Assembly: GCA_044450465.1 (NCBI GenBank) | Contig: JBIOJB010000090.1 | Location: 1 to 12,056 of the forward strand | Reading direction: 5' to 3' | Length of the DNA stretch: 12,056 nucleotides | DNA from: JBIOJB01 sp044450465 | Lineage (GTDB): Bacteria > Chloroflexota > Dormibacteria > Dormibacterales > Dormibacteraceae | Part shown: positions 9,610 to 12,056 of the stretch, piece after piece | Layout: each line of letters opens with the position of its first letter | Position numbering within the stretch: position 1 is the stretch's first letter | Notes under the pieces: generated by a model | What the model was told of the DNA's origin: nothing | Database searches by the model: none | What the model saw: only the letters and a program-made list of their open reading frames with translations | Position numbers and translations under genes: made by a program

Positions 9610-10878
9610 GTGCTACAGTCCTCGGCTGGCGAAGGGCGTTCTCTCGCCCATGGAGAGGATCAGCTCCGCGAGCGTCAGCTCGAGAAGCTGCGTTCGGGGC
9701 TGCCCGAGGTCCTGCGTTCGAACCCCTTCTGGCGGGATCGGCTCCACGACGTCAACGGTTGGGATGATTTCGCGCGTCTTCCGCTTACGACCAAGCCCGA
9801 GCTCGTGGCCGATCAGGCGGCTCATCCTCCGTTCGGCACGAATCTGACGGTCCCGCTCGACCGCTACGTCCGGCTGCACCAGACCTCTGGTTCGAGCGGC
9901 GACCGGCCGCTGCGCTGGCTCGACACGGCGGAGTCCTGGGCATGGTGGCTTGGCATCTGGTCCGACCACGTCTACCGCGCCGCCGGGGTGGGCCGGGGCG
10001 ATCGTGTCTTCTTTGCTTTCTCATTCGGCCCGTTCATCGGCTTCTGGACGGCTTTCGGAGGGGCCGAGAGGCTTGGAGCCCTGGCAATGTCGGGCGGCGC
10101 GATGACCAGCGAGCAGAGAGTGCGCGCGCTCATCGACCTCGACGCCACCGTGCTGCTCTCGACGCCCACCTATGCGCTGCGCCTGGCCGAGGTGGCCACG
10201 CAGCTGGGCGTCGACCTGGCGCGCGCCGGGGTGAGGGTCACGATTCACGCCGGCGAGCCGGGCGCAAGCATTCCAGCCACCCGCGCCGCAATCGAGGCGG
10301 CCTACTCTGCTCGGTGCTTCGATCACACCGGCATGACCGAGCTGGGGCCGACGGGCCACAGCTGCGCCCAGCGGGACGGCATTCACGTCGTCGAGTCCGA
10401 GTTCATATTCGAGGTGCTCGACCCGGCGGGCCGGCCATCGACCGAGGGCGAGCTCGTCGCCACCAATCTCGGCCGGTGGGGAATGCCGTTGATTCGCTAC
10501 CGGACCGGCGATCGAGTTGTCGTCTCGCGCGAGCCTTGCTCCTGCGGCAGCCAGTTCTTGAAGCTGCTCGGTGGGATTCGCGGACGCGTCGACGACATGT
10601 TTACCGTGCGCGGCGTCAACCTCTACCCGTCGCAGGTTGAGGACATCGTGCGCCGGCATCCGCAGGTGGTCGAGTTCCTGATCGAGCACCGCACCGTGCG
10701 GCAGATGGACGAGGTGGAGCTTCTCGTCGAGCTGCAGGGTGAGGACGCGTCGACGGCGCGCCTCGAGGCCGACCTCCGGCAGGCCCTGGGCGTCCGGCTC
10801 GGCTGCAAGGTGGTGCCGCCCGGCACGCTTCCACGCCACGAGCTGAAGTCCAAGCGCATCGTTCGTCTGTCGGAATGA
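9610..10878 (+). CDS. PaaK-like adenylate-forming enzyme (phenylacetate-CoA ligase family)
   Basis: A 422-residue member of the ANL superfamily, about the length of PaaK-type ligases. The N-terminal region (NPFWRDRL, then LPLTTKPELV) is typical of the PaaK branch. TSGSSG at residues 92-97 is the ATP-binding P-loop, HTGMTELGPTG is the motif around the acyl-adenylate, and RYRTGD at 296-301 carries the Asp that binds ribose hydroxyls. PCSCG follows as in PaaK proteins. GRVDDMFTVRGVNLYPSQVE starts the mobile C-terminal domain, and Lys413/Lys415 near the end are candidates for the catalytic lysine. It should activate a carboxylic acid as the adenylate and probably transfer it to CoA. HTGMTE in place of the usual YG.SE hints at a different substrate from phenylacetate. 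The start is a GTG at 9610, seven bases after the aminotransferase stop codon; the ribosome-binding site is weak. Its stop codon overlaps the next gene by ATGA. Confidence 0.85.
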   Translation: MLQSSAGEGRSLAHGEDQLRERQLEKLRSGLPEVLRSNPFWRDRLHDVNGWDDFARLPLTTKPELVADQAAHPPFGTNLTVPLDRYVRLHQTSGSSGDRPLRWLDTAESWAWWLGIWSDHVYRAAGVGRGDRVFFAFSFGPFIGFWTAFGGAERLGALAMSGGAMTSEQRVRALIDLDATVLLSTPTYALRLAEVATQLGVDLARAGVRVTIHAGEPGASIPATRAAIEAAYSARCFDHTGMTELGPTGHSCAQRDGIHVVESEFIFEVLDPAGRPSTEGELVATNLGRWGMPLIRYRTGDRVVVSREPCSCGSQFLKLLGGIRGRVDDMFTVRGVNLYPSQVEDIVRRHPQVVEFLIEHRTVRQMDEVELLVELQGEDASTARLEADLRQALGVRLGCKVVPPGTLPRHELKSKRIVRLSE

Positions 10879-11561
10879 GGCCGATCGAGCTGCCGGCCGA
10901 GCCGGCTTCCATCGAGCTGGACCTCGACCGCACCGCCCTCCTGGTGGTCGACATGCAGAACGCCTTCGCCAGCCCGGGTGGGATGCTCGACCTGGCAGGG
11001 ATCGACGTGCGGCCGGCTCATGACGCCGTCGAGAACACGCGGATGGTGTGCACCGAGGCAAGGGCCGCCCGACTTCCAGTCATCTACCTGACGATCGGGT
11101 ACCCGCCGGACCTGTCGACCGCCGGTGGACCGGACTCGCCAAATCCCCAGAAGGAGCTGGCGCTCCGCCTCATGCGCGAGCGCCCTGAGCTCCGGGGAAA
11201 GCTGCTGACATTCGGCTCGTGGGACTTCGACGTCGTGGACGGTCTTACGCCCCAACCTGGTGACACGGTCATCGTGAAGTCCCGCTACAGCGGTTTTGTC
11301 GGGACCAACCTCGACTCGATGCTGCGAGGCATGGGCATCCGCAACCTGCTCCTCACAGGAATCGCTTCGAACGTCTGCGTCGAGTCCACGATTCGCGACG
11401 CGTATTTTCGCGAGTACTGGCCGGTGATGATCGGGGACGCGACGATGCCCGCCGGGTCACGTGAGATTCAGGCCGCCACCTTGTACAACGTGAGGACCTT
11501 CTTCGGCTGGGTCACCTCGGCCGAGGAAGTCGCGACCGCGCTGAGGGGAGCCGCGTACTAG
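10875..11561 (+). CDS. Isochorismatase-fold amidohydrolase, RutB-like (ureidoacrylate amidohydrolase-type)
   Basis: A 228-residue cysteine hydrolase whose layout follows RutB closely. LLVVDMQNAFASPGGMLDLA carries the catalytic Asp26. GGPDSPNPQK and GKLLTFGSWDFDVVDGLTPQ are RutB-like loops. VIVKSRYSGFVGT carries Lys135, and ASNVCVESTIRDAYF carries the nucleophile Cys168 after the usual cis-peptide turn. ATLYNVRTFFGWV ends the fold. The Asp-Lys-Cys spacing fits RutB, which hydrolyses ureidoacrylate to aminoacrylate, CO2 and ammonia in pyrimidine breakdown. No other rut gene is in the window, so a related ureido or amide substrate is equally possible. Its ATG overlaps the stop codon of the ligase-like gene by four bases, so the two are translationally coupled. 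It is the last gene of the operon and is followed by the hairpin element at 11573. The family is sure, the substrate inferred. Confidence 0.87.
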   Translation: MRPIELPAEPASIELDLDRTALLVVDMQNAFASPGGMLDLAGIDVRPAHDAVENTRMVCTEARAARLPVIYLTIGYPPDLSTAGGPDSPNPQKELALRLMRERPELRGKLLTFGSWDFDVVDGLTPQPGDTVIVKSRYSGFVGTNLDSMLRGMGIRNLLLTGIASNVCVESTIRDAYFREYWPVMIGDATMPAGSREIQAATLYNVRTFFGWVTSAEEVATALRGAAY

Positions 11562-11572
11562 AAGCGGAGTCC

Positions 11573-11666
11573 TAGTGTCCCGTCCCCGAAGTTCCTTGCA
11601 TATTTCCTGGCTTGGGTGGCCGGGCGCCTTCGGCAATATGCTGCGGACCTCGGGTACAGGACACTA
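11573..11666. mobile_element. MITE-like 94-bp hairpin element bounded by TA
   Basis: The outer 18 bases of the two ends, TAGTGTCCCGTCCCCGAA and the inverted TAGTGTCCTGTACCCGAG, match at most positions. The pairing continues inward so that 11573-11607 can pair with 11632-11666: 27 Watson-Crick pairs, two G-T pairs and six mismatches, including GCATATT against AATATGC. Both ends are TA, as expected after insertion of an IS630/Tc1-mariner-type element at a TA target. It encodes nothing. It fills the space between the convergent RutB-like and MarR genes and could act as a two-way terminator. A non-mobile terminator or a protein-binding site are the alternatives. Confidence 0.6.
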
Positions 11667-12056
11667 TGCGCCGCCGCGGCGCTCCTCGGCATCGATCACG
11701 ACTCTGGTGAGGAGGCGGAGCAGCTCGGCCTGAGCCTGGCCTTCCAGGGCACCGACCAGCCGCCGGGTCATCACGTGGGTCCGCGGAATCAGCTGTTGAA
11801 GCGCGCTCAGGCCTTTGGTCGTGAGCTTGATGACCTTGCGCCGTCCGTCGTTCGAGTCCCGCTCCGTGCGGATCAGGCCGCGCGCGCTGAGCCTCGCCAC
11901 CACCTCCGCGACGGTGGAGCGGTCGAGCGAGATGCGACGTCCGAGGGTCTGCTGGTCCAGGCCGGGCTCGCCATAGAGGGCGTTGAGCGCGGCGAATTGA
12001 GGCGATGTGATCGTGTGTGAAACCTCCTCGTCCCACAGAAAGTTCATCGCCTGCAC
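11664..12056 (-). CDS. MarR-family transcriptional regulator, N-terminus cut by the window edge
   Basis: The visible 130 residues hold the winged-helix domain of MarR regulators. TSPQFAALNALYGEPGLDQQ is the helix before the HTH, LDRSTVAEVVARLSARGLI is the recognition helix and linker, and RTERDSNDGRRKVIKLTTKG is the beta wing with its usual Asp/Arg pattern. A C-terminal helix (AELLRLLTRVVIDAEERR) completes the dimer interface. MarR proteins are usually 140-160 residues and begin with a helix before FLWDEEVS. The GTG at the very edge is therefore probably an internal valine, and the true start lies outside. MarR dimers usually repress nearby genes and release on binding phenolic or other small ligands; no target site is visible here. 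The stop codon TAG (11666-11664) coincides with the TA end of the hairpin element. Confidence 0.85.
   Translation of the reverse strand: MQAMNFLWDEEVSHTITSPQFAALNALYGEPGLDQQTLGRRISLDRSTVAEVVARLSARGLIRTERDSNDGRRKVIKLTTKGLSALQQLIPRTHVMTRRLVGALEGQAQAELLRLLTRVVIDAEERRGGA

Noticed and set aside
10021..11255. Open frames on the minus strand opposite the PaaK-like and RutB-like genes
   Set aside because: Low-complexity Arg/Ala/Gly products with no motif; the plus-strand genes carry complete catalytic motifs and overlapping start/stop signals.

Overview
This is a GC-rich, densely coding bacterial window with heavy G/C at third codon positions. Ribosome-binding sites are good and GTG/TTG starts are common. 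The centrepiece is the structural operon of a form I aerobic carbon monoxide dehydrogenase (CODH), whose large subunit carries the diagnostic active-site string AYRCSFR. High GC, form I CODH, RpiR and APC genes, and a RutB-like hydrolase suggest a soil-type trace-gas oxidiser such as Actinomycetota, Chloroflexota or Dormibacterota. The sequence alone does not fix the phylum. No rRNA, tRNA, CRISPR array or phage genes were seen.

Layout from left to right. (1) Positions 1-1705, minus strand: an APC-family amino-acid permease, followed by the start of a class I glutamine amidotransferase of the gamma-glutamyl-GABA hydrolase (PuuD) type that leaves the window. (2) Positions 1706-1809: a divergent control region with a TTGACA promoter for the permease and a perfect 6+6 bp inverted repeat inside it. 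(3) Positions 1810-2706, plus strand: an RpiR/MurR-type regulator (HTH plus SIS). (4) Positions 2729-8067, minus strand: a five-gene operon, coxM-coxS-coxL-xdhC/coxI(-YHS)-mocA. It encodes the FAD, [2Fe-2S] and Mo subunits of CODH, an XdhC/CoxI maturation factor with an extra YHS domain, and a cytidylyltransferase for the molybdenum cofactor. A promoter with consensus -35 lies upstream (8134-8162) and a terminator-like hairpin follows (2705-2729). (5) Positions 8268-11561, plus strand: a tightly packed operon of class III aminotransferase, PaaK-like adenylate-forming enzyme and RutB-like isochorismatase-fold amidohydrolase. (6) Positions 11573-11666: a 94-bp near-perfect hairpin bounded by TA, resembling a miniature inverted-repeat transposable element (MITE). 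(7) From 11664 to the right edge, minus strand: a MarR-family regulator cut by the window end.

How it fits together. The cox operon makes an enzyme that takes electrons from CO. MocA would convert the molybdenum cofactor to its cytosine dinucleotide form, which this enzyme family uses, and XdhC/CoxI would load it. The usual coxD, coxE, coxF and coxG accessory genes are not next to the structural genes here. The flanking genes look like uptake and breakdown of a small nitrogenous compound: permease, glutaminase-type hydrolase, transaminase, CoA ligase-like enzyme and amidohydrolase. The permease and cox promoters share a 10-base string placed exactly 10 bp apart relative to their -35 boxes, which hints at common control, possibly by the RpiR protein. 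The most unusual items are the XdhC-YHS fusion, its apparent AUA start codon, the shared promoter string, and the MITE-like element that contributes the MarR stop codon.
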